Made by a program: the position numbers and the translations under genes
DNA from: Actinomycetes bacterium
Lineage (GTDB): Bacteria; Actinomycetota; Acidimicrobiia; Acidimicrobiales; Acidimicrobiaceae
Direction: 5' to 3'
Assembly (NCBI GenBank): GCA_021784675.1
Contig: JAJYHR010000180.1
Coordinates: 1-51,974 of the forward strand
Length of the DNA: 51,974 bases
The notes under the pieces: model-generated
The model's input: the letters and a program-made list of their open reading frames with translations, nothing else
What the model was told of the DNA's origin: nothing
Databases searched by the model: none
Shown here: positions 7,756 through 15,344 of the stretch, piece by piece
Position numbering within the stretch: position 1 is the first letter of the stretch
Layout of the letters: every line of letters begins with the position of its first letter

Positions 7756-8739
7756 ATGAGATACTTCACCCGGAAGGTGACCCTGTTCCTGGGGACGCTT
7801 TGGGCGGCGGTAACCCTCAACTTCGCCATCCCTCGCCTCATGCCCGGATCGCCGGTCCAGCTCACGCTCGCCCGGCTGGCGGCGAGCGGCCAGGTAGTGA
7901 CCGATGCCACCCGGCGAGCGATCGAGATCCAGCTTGGCCTCCCGCACACCAGCATCCTCTCCCAGTACTTCCAGTACCTGATCAATACCGCTGAGCTCCA
8001 CTTTGGCATGACCTACTCGCTCCAGGACGAGTCAGTCAAGCAGGCTATCGCCGCCGCCGCCCCCTGGACCCTGGTCCTGGTGGGCACAACGACGGTAATC
8101 GCCTTCATCGTCGGAACCCTCCTCGGAGTGGTAGCGGGCTGGCGGCGCCAGAGCCGCATGGACAGCATGGTAACCGTGAGCTCCACCTTCTTCTCCGCCT
8201 TCCCGCCCTTCTGGTTCGGCCTTCTCCTGCTCTACTTCCTGGGCTTCCAGTACCACCTCTTCCCGCTGACCGGCGGCTACTCCCCGGGAGCGACCCCGCA
8301 CCTTTCTCTCTCCTTCATCGCGGACGCCTCGTACCACAGCGTCCTCCCGGCAACCACCCTGGTGATTACCTCCCTTGCCGGCTGGGTGCTGGGGATGCGC
8401 AACAACATGATCAACACCCTCGGGGAGGACTACGTGGTCTTCGCCGAAGCCAACGGTCTCAAGAGCAGGACCATAGCCCTGCTCTACGTGGCGAGGAACG
8501 CCCTCTTGCCCAACGTCACCAGCTTCGGCCTTGTTCTCGGAGCGGTGATCGGCGGGTCGGTGCTGGTCGAGAGCATCTTCGGTTACCCCGGGGTAGGCAG
8601 CCTGCTCCTGCAGGCCGTCAACAACCGCGACTACCCGCTCATGCAGGCAATCTTCCTGATGATAACCGTGAGCATGCTCGTCACCATCTTCCTGGTCGAC
8701 CTGCTCTACGGGGTGCTCGACCCAAGGGTGCGGCAGTGA
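7756..8739 (+). CDS. ABC transporter permease, DppB/OppB type
   Basis: BPD-transport inner membrane protein; VESIFGYPGVGSLLLQAVNNRDYPLMQAIFLM. Confidence 0.92.
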   Translation: MRYFTRKVTLFLGTLWAAVTLNFAIPRLMPGSPVQLTLARLAASGQVVTDATRRAIEIQLGLPHTSILSQYFQYLINTAELHFGMTYSLQDESVKQAIAAAAPWTLVLVGTTTVIAFIVGTLLGVVAGWRRQSRMDSMVTVSSTFFSAFPPFWFGLLLLYFLGFQYHLFPLTGGYSPGATPHLSLSFIADASYHSVLPATTLVITSLAGWVLGMRNNMINTLGEDYVVFAEANGLKSRTIALLYVARNALLPNVTSFGLVLGAVIGGSVLVESIFGYPGVGSLLLQAVNNRDYPLMQAIFLMITVSMLVTIFLVDLLYGVLDPRVRQ

Positions 8740-8796
8740 GGGCCGCCGGCGCCGGCCGCCGCGCGGCAAAAGCGCAGAGAAAGGAGGCAAGCCCAT

Positions 8797-9729
8797 ATGT
8801 CCATCGATAACGCCGAACACGCGCCGGCAAGCCTGCCCGGCACCAGGCGGCAGAGCGGGGCTCCGGCAATTCCCGGCTCGCTTATCTTTTTCGGCCGCTC
8901 GGTGGCAACCCTCTGGGGGAACAAGAAGGCCCGGTTCGGGATGGCTATCCTCGCCTTCTTCCTGGTGGTCGCCATCTTCGCTCCCCTCCTTTCCCCCCAC
9001 TCCCCGACTGCGTCCAACTTCCCTCCCTACCGGAACCCGGACGCCCGCAACTGGTTCGGGACCACCGGTAACGGCCAGGATGTCTTCTCCCAGATGGTCT
9101 ACGGAACCAGGGTCTCCATGCTGGTCGGCTTCGGATCGGGGCTCCTCGCCACCGTCATAGCGCTCGCCATCGGCCTGGTGGCCGGATTCCGCCCCGGAAT
9201 CGTCGACGACGTCCTTAGCTTCACCACCAACCTCGCCCTCGTGCTCCCCGGCCTTCCGCTGATGATCGTGCTGGCGGCCTACCTGAGGAGCAACTCGGTC
9301 TGGATGATCTTGCTGGTTATCGGCTTCACCGGCTGGGCGACCGGGGCGAGGGTGATGCGAAGCCAGGCCACCACCCTGAGAACCCGGGACTTCGTGCTGG
9401 CGGCCACCCTCTCAGGAGAGAAGCTCTTCCGCATCGTCTTCCGGGAGATCCTCCCCAACATGGTGTCACTGGCCGCGGCCAGCTTCTTCGGAGCGGCTAC
9501 CGCTGCCGTCATCGCCGCGGCCAGTCTGGAATTCCTGGGGCTCGGCAACCCGAACACGGTCAGCTGGGGATCGATCCTCTACTGGGCTGAGAACGACAAC
9601 GCCCTCCTCACCGGCCAGTGGATCCTGGTCTTCATCCCCGGGCTCGCGATCGCCCTCCTCGCCCTCTCCTTCATCCTGATCAACTTCGGGATCGACGCGC
9701 TGTCGAACCCGCGGCTCAGGGAGCGCTAG
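8797..9729 (+). CDS. ABC transporter permease, DppC/OppC type
   Basis: HWFGTT-like NWFGTTGNGQDVFSQMVYGTRVSMLVG; RDFVLAATLSGEKLFRIVFREILPN EAA loop. Confidence 0.92.
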   Translation: MSIDNAEHAPASLPGTRRQSGAPAIPGSLIFFGRSVATLWGNKKARFGMAILAFFLVVAIFAPLLSPHSPTASNFPPYRNPDARNWFGTTGNGQDVFSQMVYGTRVSMLVGFGSGLLATVIALAIGLVAGFRPGIVDDVLSFTTNLALVLPGLPLMIVLAAYLRSNSVWMILLVIGFTGWATGARVMRSQATTLRTRDFVLAATLSGEKLFRIVFREILPNMVSLAAASFFGAATAAVIAAASLEFLGLGNPNTVSWGSILYWAENDNALLTGQWILVFIPGLAIALLALSFILINFGIDALSNPRLRER

Positions 9730-10734
9730 ATGGCCCTTCTTGATGCCAAGGATATAAACGTCTACTACGAAGCGGCGCACGCCGATCGAATCTGGGCCGT
9801 ACGCGACGTCAGCCTCTCCCTGGAAGAGGGCGAGTTCGTGGGCGTCGTCGGCGAGTCCGGTTGCGGCAAGTCGACCCTGGGCTTTGCGCTGACCCAGATG
9901 CTCAGGCCTCCCGCGCACCTCGCCGGGGGCACCATCACCTTTGACGGCAGGGAGGTTACCGGCCTTTCGCCCGAGCAGCTTCGCGCGTTCCGCCGGGGCG
10001 GAATCGCCCTCGTACTCCAGAGCGGCATGAACGCGCTCAACCCGGTGCGCAACATCGAGAACCTGATCGGGGACGTTCTGAAGGCCCATGCCGCCAAGTC
10101 CGAACGCCCGAGCAGCCGGCAGATCCACCAGCGTGCTACCGAGCTCCTCCAGATGGTCGAACTACCCGAGGCGGTGCTGAAGAACTTCCCCCACGAGCTC
10201 TCCGGCGGCATGCGCCAGCGGGCGGCGATAGCCTTGGCGCTAGCCCTCGAGCCCCGGGTAGTCGTCTTCGACGAGCCGACGACCGCCCTCGATGTGCTGG
10301 TCCAGGCGGCGGTGCTGAAGACGATCAAGGAGCTACAGCGGGTGAGCAAGTTCGCCGCCCTCCTGATCAGCCATGACATGTCGGTGGTGCTGCGCGAGAC
10401 CGACAGGACGATCGTCATGTACGGCGGGAGGATCGTCGAGGATCAACCCTCCTCCTCGATGCTGCGGGGCAAGCACCATCCCTACACCGAAGCCCTCATG
10501 AGGTGCTACGGAGATCCCCGAGCGGAGACGGTCGAGCTGAATGACATCCCCGGTTCGCCGCCGGACCTCTCGCTCCTGGACCAGGGGTGCTCGTTCGCGC
10601 CCCGGTGCAAGGAGGCGGAGGAGGTGTGCACCAGGTCGATTCCCCTGCTCCACCCCTGGCGGCAAGGAAAGCTCGCCTGCCACGCCAGGCCGGTAGGCAA
10701 AGACCACGATGGTGAGGCTGATCGTGCCGTTTGA
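9730..10734 (+). CDS. ABC transporter ATP-binding protein, DppD/OppD type
   Basis: Walker A GESGCGKST, signature LSGGMRQRAAIA, Walker B VVFDEPTTALDV; C-terminal oligopeptide-type Cys motif. Confidence 0.93.
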   Translation: MALLDAKDINVYYEAAHADRIWAVRDVSLSLEEGEFVGVVGESGCGKSTLGFALTQMLRPPAHLAGGTITFDGREVTGLSPEQLRAFRRGGIALVLQSGMNALNPVRNIENLIGDVLKAHAAKSERPSSRQIHQRATELLQMVELPEAVLKNFPHELSGGMRQRAAIALALALEPRVVVFDEPTTALDVLVQAAVLKTIKELQRVSKFAALLISHDMSVVLRETDRTIVMYGGRIVEDQPSSSMLRGKHHPYTEALMRCYGDPRAETVELNDIPGSPPDLSLLDQGCSFAPRCKEAEEVCTRSIPLLHPWRQGKLACHARPVGKDHDGEADRAV

Positions 10735-11581
10735 CCAGGTTACACCGGGAGCCTCCCAGCGCGAGCCCGGCAAGGGCGACGTTCAGCCGCTGGTGCTCCG
10801 CAACGTCTCCAAAGCCTACCGATCCAACCGGAACCGGAAGCGTCTCGTGAAGGCGGTGGAGGCGGTCTCCTTCACCGTCGAGCCTGGGAGGTCCGTTGGC
10901 CTGGTCGGGGCGAGTGGGAGCGGCAAGAGCACCATCGCCAAGATGGTGACCGGGACCGAGCGGCCGGACTCCGGAGAGATCCTCCTTGGCGACCTGGAGA
11001 TCGGCAGGCTGCGTCCCCGGGCGCTGACCACCCTCTACAAGCGGGTGCAGATGGTCTTCCAGGATCCTTACGGCGCCCTGAACCCCGTCCATACCATCGA
11101 GTACACGCTGAGCCGCCCCAGCATCAACCACCTGGGATGCTCGGCAGCCGAGGCCAAGCAGAGGACGCTTGAGCTTCTGGAGCGGGTCGGCCTCACCCCC
11201 CCGCACCAGTTCCTCGTCAAGCTCCCCCACCAGCTCTCAGGCGGGCAGCGACAGCGGGTGGTCATAGCCAGGGCGCTGGCCGCCGAGCCGGAGCTGCTGG
11301 TGGCGGACGAGCCCGTCTCCATGCTCGATGTATCGCTTCGAGCTGGCATACTCCGCCTCCTTGCCGATCTGCAGAGGGAGCACGGCTTGAGCATGCTGTA
11401 CATTACCCACGACCTGATGAGCGCGAGAATCATCACCGACGAGCTTCTGGTCCTGAACCAGGGGAAGATCGTGGAACGCGGTGAAACCGCGAAGGTGCTC
11501 CAGCATCCCCAGGATCCCTACACCATAAAGCTGATCGACGCCCTCCCGGCCCCGGGGGCCGGCGAGGAGGAGAGCGGGTAG
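10709..11581 (+). CDS. ABC transporter ATP-binding protein, DppF/OppF type
   Basis: Walker A GASGSGKST, signature LSGGQRQRVVIA, Walker B LLVADEPVSMLD; overlaps the previous ORF. Confidence 0.92.
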   Translation: MVRLIVPFDQVTPGASQREPGKGDVQPLVLRNVSKAYRSNRNRKRLVKAVEAVSFTVEPGRSVGLVGASGSGKSTIAKMVTGTERPDSGEILLGDLEIGRLRPRALTTLYKRVQMVFQDPYGALNPVHTIEYTLSRPSINHLGCSAAEAKQRTLELLERVGLTPPHQFLVKLPHQLSGGQRQRVVIARALAAEPELLVADEPVSMLDVSLRAGILRLLADLQREHGLSMLYITHDLMSARIITDELLVLNQGKIVERGETAKVLQHPQDPYTIKLIDALPAPGAGEEESG

Positions 11582-11617
11582 CCCGAAGGCCGAACGCCTG
11601 GCGGCGGTGATACCATT

Positions 11618-11649
11618 GGCTCGGAGACAGCGGCGAAAACCGCCGAGCC
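11618..11649 (+). other. Stem-loop directly upstream of the next gene's SD
   Basis: GGCTCG (11618-11623)/CGAGCC (11644-11649) plus inner GCGG-CGAAAA-CCGC; SD aaggagg follows. Confidence 0.55.
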
Positions 11650-11662
11650 GAAGGAGGTCCAG

Positions 11663-12010
11663 ATGGCCGAGCTCGAGATTGTCGCCGAGGAGCTGGTCCT
11701 CAAGCTCTCGGCGAAAGAGAAGCTGGAAGGGATCCACGGCGATCTGCGCGCGCCCCTATCGGCGATCCGATCGGTAGAGATCCTCGAGAACGCCCACCAG
11801 CCGGCCGATCGCGGGCTCAAGCTCGGCACCCGGATTCACGGCGTCATCGAGGTTGCCACCGTCACCAGCAAGGGCGAGCGGATCTTCGCGGCCGTGCACC
11901 ACGACACGCCGCGAGGGATCCGCATCGACCTCGAGGGCACGGAGTACGATGCCTGGATCGTCGGCTGCTCCGACCCCGAGAAGGTGGCGGAACGGATTCG
12001 AAGCCGGTAA
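11663..12010 (+). CDS. Conserved hypothetical protein (~115 aa, PH-like small protein)
   Basis: ORF with AAGGAGG SD; compact soluble composition; no firm family assignment. Confidence 0.7.
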   Translation: MAELEIVAEELVLKLSAKEKLEGIHGDLRAPLSAIRSVEILENAHQPADRGLKLGTRIHGVIEVATVTSKGERIFAAVHHDTPRGIRIDLEGTEYDAWIVGCSDPEKVAERIRSR

Positions 12011-12160
12011 CTGGCGCCCCCGGCGGCCAACTCCGCGCCGGTGCCGCCCCGCGGACGGGAGGCTCCCGTGTTAGCATCGAAAGATGCGCGAGGGCCAGGC
12101 ACCGCTTCACGCGGGTGTTCCAGTTGGAGAGCCGGCCGATCGGCACGAAAGAGCGCGCCG

Positions 12161-13057
12161 GTGATCCGAACCCTCGAGGTCGACGGGCTCAGGCGCAACT
12201 ACGGCGAGCGCGCAGCTCTCGACGGCCTCTCCTTCCAGGTTAAGCCGGGGACGGTGACCGGCTTCCTCGGACCCAACGGCGCCGGCAAGACCACGACCAT
12301 GAGGGCCATCTTCGGCCTCACCGACCTCGATGGCGGCACGATCAGCTGGGGAGGCCTCCCGGTGGGACGCGCGGAGCGGCGACGGTTCGGATACATGCCG
12401 GAGGAGCGGGGTCTCTATCCCGGCATGCGAGTGGACGAGCAGGTCCAGTACCTGGGCCGGCTCCACGGCCTGAGCGCAGCATCGGCGGCGGCAGCCGCCC
12501 AGCGGTGGTTGGAGCGCCTCGAGATCGGCAGCTCGAGCGGCGCAAAGGTGGAGACCCTCTCCCACGGCAACCAGCAGCGGGTCCAGCTGGCTGCGGCGCT
12601 GGTGCACGGCCCGGAGCTGCTCGTCCTCGACGAGCCGCTCTCCGGTCTCGATCCACTGGGGATCGAGACCATCGGCTCGGTCCTCACCGATCGAGCGCGA
12701 GACGGCTGTGGCGTCCTCTTCAGCAGCCACCAGCTCGACCAGGTCGAGGAGCTCTGCGACGAGGTGGTGATCATCGACCACGGGCGGCTGGTGGCTGCCG
12801 GCTCGGTGGACGGGCTGGAGAGCGCCGGGCAGCGCCGGCTTGCGGTCCGGATCGACGGGGTGCGCAGCGCGGAATGGGCGGCGGGGATAGCCGGCGTCAC
12901 CGTGTCGGAGACGGCGAGAGGGGTCTCCCGCCTGGTGCTGGCGGATTCGGTAGACAGCGACGAAGTCCTGCGGGCGGCGATCCAGGCGGGCACGGTTACG
13001 CACTTCTCCTACGAGCGCCGCAAGCTTTCCGAGGTCTTTCGGGAGGCGCTCGCGTGA
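12161..13057 (+). CDS. ABC transporter ATP-binding protein, NatA/ABC-2 export type
   Basis: In-frame GTG at 12161 (VIRTLEVDGLRRNYG); Walker A GPNGAGKTT, signature LSHGNQQRVQLA, Walker B LLVLDEPLSGLDP. Confidence 0.88.
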   Translation: MIRTLEVDGLRRNYGERAALDGLSFQVKPGTVTGFLGPNGAGKTTTMRAIFGLTDLDGGTISWGGLPVGRAERRRFGYMPEERGLYPGMRVDEQVQYLGRLHGLSAASAAAAAQRWLERLEIGSSSGAKVETLSHGNQQRVQLAAALVHGPELLVLDEPLSGLDPLGIETIGSVLTDRARDGCGVLFSSHQLDQVEELCDEVVIIDHGRLVAAGSVDGLESAGQRRLAVRIDGVRSAEWAAGIAGVTVSETARGVSRLVLADSVDSDEVLRAAIQAGTVTHFSYERRKLSEVFREALA

Positions 13058-14364
13058 GCGCGGCTGGCGATGGCGCGATCCTCGCCGCCGCCACCGCCAT
13101 CGTTCTCTGGCGGCGAAGGCGAACACGGGCGCGCTCGCCGAAACCGGCCCGCCGGATGGGGAGGGGCTCCGCGCACCCCCGACCCGAGATCTTCGAGATC
13201 GCCATGCGGGAGATCAACGAGCGGGTTCGCGGCAAGATCTTCCAGGTCGGTACCGCGGTGATCCTGGTCGCCGTGGCGCTGGCGATTGTCGTTCCCAAGA
13301 TCGGCGGCGCCAGCAGCACCGCCGTCCAGACGGTCGGGATCGTCGGGCCGGCACCCGCCTCGCTCAAGGTTGCCGTCGAGATCGCCACCGCGGCGAGCCA
13401 CGATCGCGCGAGAACCGTCGCCGAGCCGTCGCTCTCTCTGGCCAAGCAGGACCTTCGCGCCGGAAAGATCGACATGGCCGTCGCCAACGGCCAGATCCTG
13501 GTCAAGACCGCTATCGGCGCCAAAGCCTCGAGCGTGGATCCCACCTTCGCCCGCGCGTTGGCGGCTTACCTCGGGGAGGCGGCCGCCGGCCGCAACCTCG
13601 GCCTTTCCCCTGCCCAGATCACCCGCATGAGCCTGGCGGGGGCGGTCCCCATCAGGGCAGTGGAGCAAAGCCCGCCCTCCACCACCACCGCGACCACCAC
13701 GATCGGGATCGTACTCATCTTCTACTTCCTCAGCCAGTACTGCACCTGGATACTGATGGGCGTCATGCAGGAGAAGTCGAGCCGGGTCGTGGAGGTGCTC
13801 CTCGCCACCGTGCGACCGATCCAGCTCCTCGGGGGCAAGATCCTCGGGATCGGGCTGGTGGCCTTGGGACAGGCGACCCTGATCGTGCTCTTTGCTCTCG
13901 GCGTCGAGCGTGCGACCGGCTCCAGCCTTCTCAGTGGAACCCAACCGGCCTTCCTGGTTGCAGCACTCCTCTGGCTGGTCCTCGGCTACGCCTTCTACTG
14001 CTGGCTGTTCGCGGCCGCCGGGTCGACGGCCAGCCGCCAGGATCAGGTGCAGACCCTGGTGCTGCCGCTGTCCATCCCGATGGTGATCGGATACATATTC
14101 TCGGTCACGGTCGCGGTCTCTGGCCACGCCAGCCTGCTCTTCAAGATCATCGCCTATATCCCGTTCACGGCACCCTTCAGCATGCCAGTCCTGGTCAGCT
14201 TGGGCCAGGCGGCCTGGTGGCAGCTCCTGATCTCGGCGGCGATCTCGCTCGCCACCACCGCCTTCACCGCCTTCGCCGCCGCCAGCATCTACCGCCGGGC
14301 GGTGCTGAAGACCGGGGAGCGGGTCCGGCTGCGGCAGCTGGTCGGCGAGGGCGGCCGCGCCTGA
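13054..14364 (+). CDS. ABC-2 type permease (NatB-like); start uncertain (GTG 13054 or ATG 13156/13204)
   Basis: Multi-TM ORF following the ATPase with GTGA overlap; IFYFLSQYCTWILMGVMQEKSSRVVEVLLATVRPIQLLGGKILGIG. Confidence 0.85.
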   Translation: MSAAGDGAILAAATAIVLWRRRRTRARSPKPARRMGRGSAHPRPEIFEIAMREINERVRGKIFQVGTAVILVAVALAIVVPKIGGASSTAVQTVGIVGPAPASLKVAVEIATAASHDRARTVAEPSLSLAKQDLRAGKIDMAVANGQILVKTAIGAKASSVDPTFARALAAYLGEAAAGRNLGLSPAQITRMSLAGAVPIRAVEQSPPSTTTATTTIGIVLIFYFLSQYCTWILMGVMQEKSSRVVEVLLATVRPIQLLGGKILGIGLVALGQATLIVLFALGVERATGSSLLSGTQPAFLVAALLWLVLGYAFYCWLFAAAGSTASRQDQVQTLVLPLSIPMVIGYIFSVTVAVSGHASLLFKIIAYIPFTAPFSMPVLVSLGQAAWWQLLISAAISLATTAFTAFAAASIYRRAVLKTGERVRLRQLVGEGGRA

Positions 14365-14385
14365 GGCCTCATACCCGCGCCGGCG

Positions 14386-15135
14386 TCACGCGAAGCTTCC
14401 GGCTCCAGCTTCCGGCCGCACCAGGCCTCGCGACCGCGCCCAGGCGACCAGGGCCTCCCGATCGTGCGTCCCCGACTTGCGCAGGAGCGCGGCACCGTGC
14501 GCCCGAGCCGTCCCCGGGCTGATGAAGAGCCGCTCGGCTACCTCCCGGTAGGACAGCCCCTCCACCAGGTAGCGGAGGATCTCCGCCTCCCGGGCGCTGA
14601 GCAGCCCGCCGCGCTCCGGCGCTCGGCCCGTTTCCTCCGTGGCCGGGGCGAGCCTCCTCCAGCTGCTTCCGAACAGGAAGGCCATCGAGAGCAGCAGGAC
14701 CATGAACACAAGCCAGACCGGGTGAAGCACCTTCGGCAGCGGCGAGACCGAGGCCACCCGGTATACGAGCAGGGACGCCACCACCACGATCGCCAGCAGC
14801 CACTGCCTGACACCGGTCAGCCTCCGCCCCAGCTCGAAGGCGGGCACCACCCCGGTGATCAGGGCCGGGTAGTTTCGATCGTGCGCATAGATGGCGTAGA
14901 AGCAGAGCGCGGTGGCCACGCACAGGCAGAGATAGAGATGCCTGCCGGCGTACCGCCGCAGCACCGTCCCGATCCCCACGCACGCAACCGCGAAAGCAAC
15001 CGCGAGGACCACCGCCGGCATCCACGGCGACCCGCCCATCGCCGCGCCGGTAAGCACCAGGAGCGGCATGGAGAACGCGCACAGGCGCTCGGGCGTAACT
15101 CGCCTCCGGCGATGCTGCAACGCATTACCAGCCAC
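14386..15135 (-). CDS. Membrane-anchored LuxR-family HTH regulator
   Basis: Several N-terminal hydrophobic helices, then LSAREAEILRYLVEGLSYREVAERLFISPGTARAHGAALLRKSG. Confidence 0.8.
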   Translation of the reverse strand: MAGNALQHRRRRVTPERLCAFSMPLLVLTGAAMGGSPWMPAVVLAVAFAVACVGIGTVLRRYAGRHLYLCLCVATALCFYAIYAHDRNYPALITGVVPAFELGRRLTGVRQWLLAIVVVASLLVYRVASVSPLPKVLHPVWLVFMVLLLSMAFLFGSSWRRLAPATEETGRAPERGGLLSAREAEILRYLVEGLSYREVAERLFISPGTARAHGAALLRKSGTHDREALVAWARSRGLVRPEAGAGSFA

Positions 15136-15219
15136 CGATCAACCCCCCGATCTCGGAAGCGGCACCAGTCTACCCCTCCCCGCCCCGCCGCGGCCCGGAT
15201 CTCCCCGCGAGCCGAGCGC

Positions 15220-15244
15220 TCTTACCGCGAATAAGAGGGTAAGA
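15220..15244. promoter_or_regulatory. Overlapping inverted repeats in the luxR/PQQ divergent promoter
   Basis: TCTTACC (15220-15226)/GGTAAGA (15238-15244), overlapping CTCTTA (15219-15224)/TAAGAG (15232-15237). Confidence 0.45.
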
Positions 15245-15344
15245 ACCCGAAATCAGAAGGCCCCCAGCCCCCCGGGCGGAGCCGGCGTACCTAACCTGTG
15301 CACGCCGGCCGTCGGTTGGCTGGCAGGAGCAAAAGGGGGATCAA

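Noticed and set aside
8032-9000. 322-aa minus-strand ORF across the DppB/DppC genes
   Set aside because: Low-complexity Glu/Gly/His-rich translation opposite clear permease genes.
12505-13053. N-terminal extension of the ABC-2 permease ORF
   Set aside because: Overlaps the ATPase gene in another frame and is Arg/Gly/Ala-rich; GTG 13054 gives a normal coupled start.
12107-14127. Long antisense ORFs opposite the ABC-2 genes (339 and 372 aa)
   Set aside because: GC-driven open frames; the sense-strand Walker motifs and TM segments are clear.
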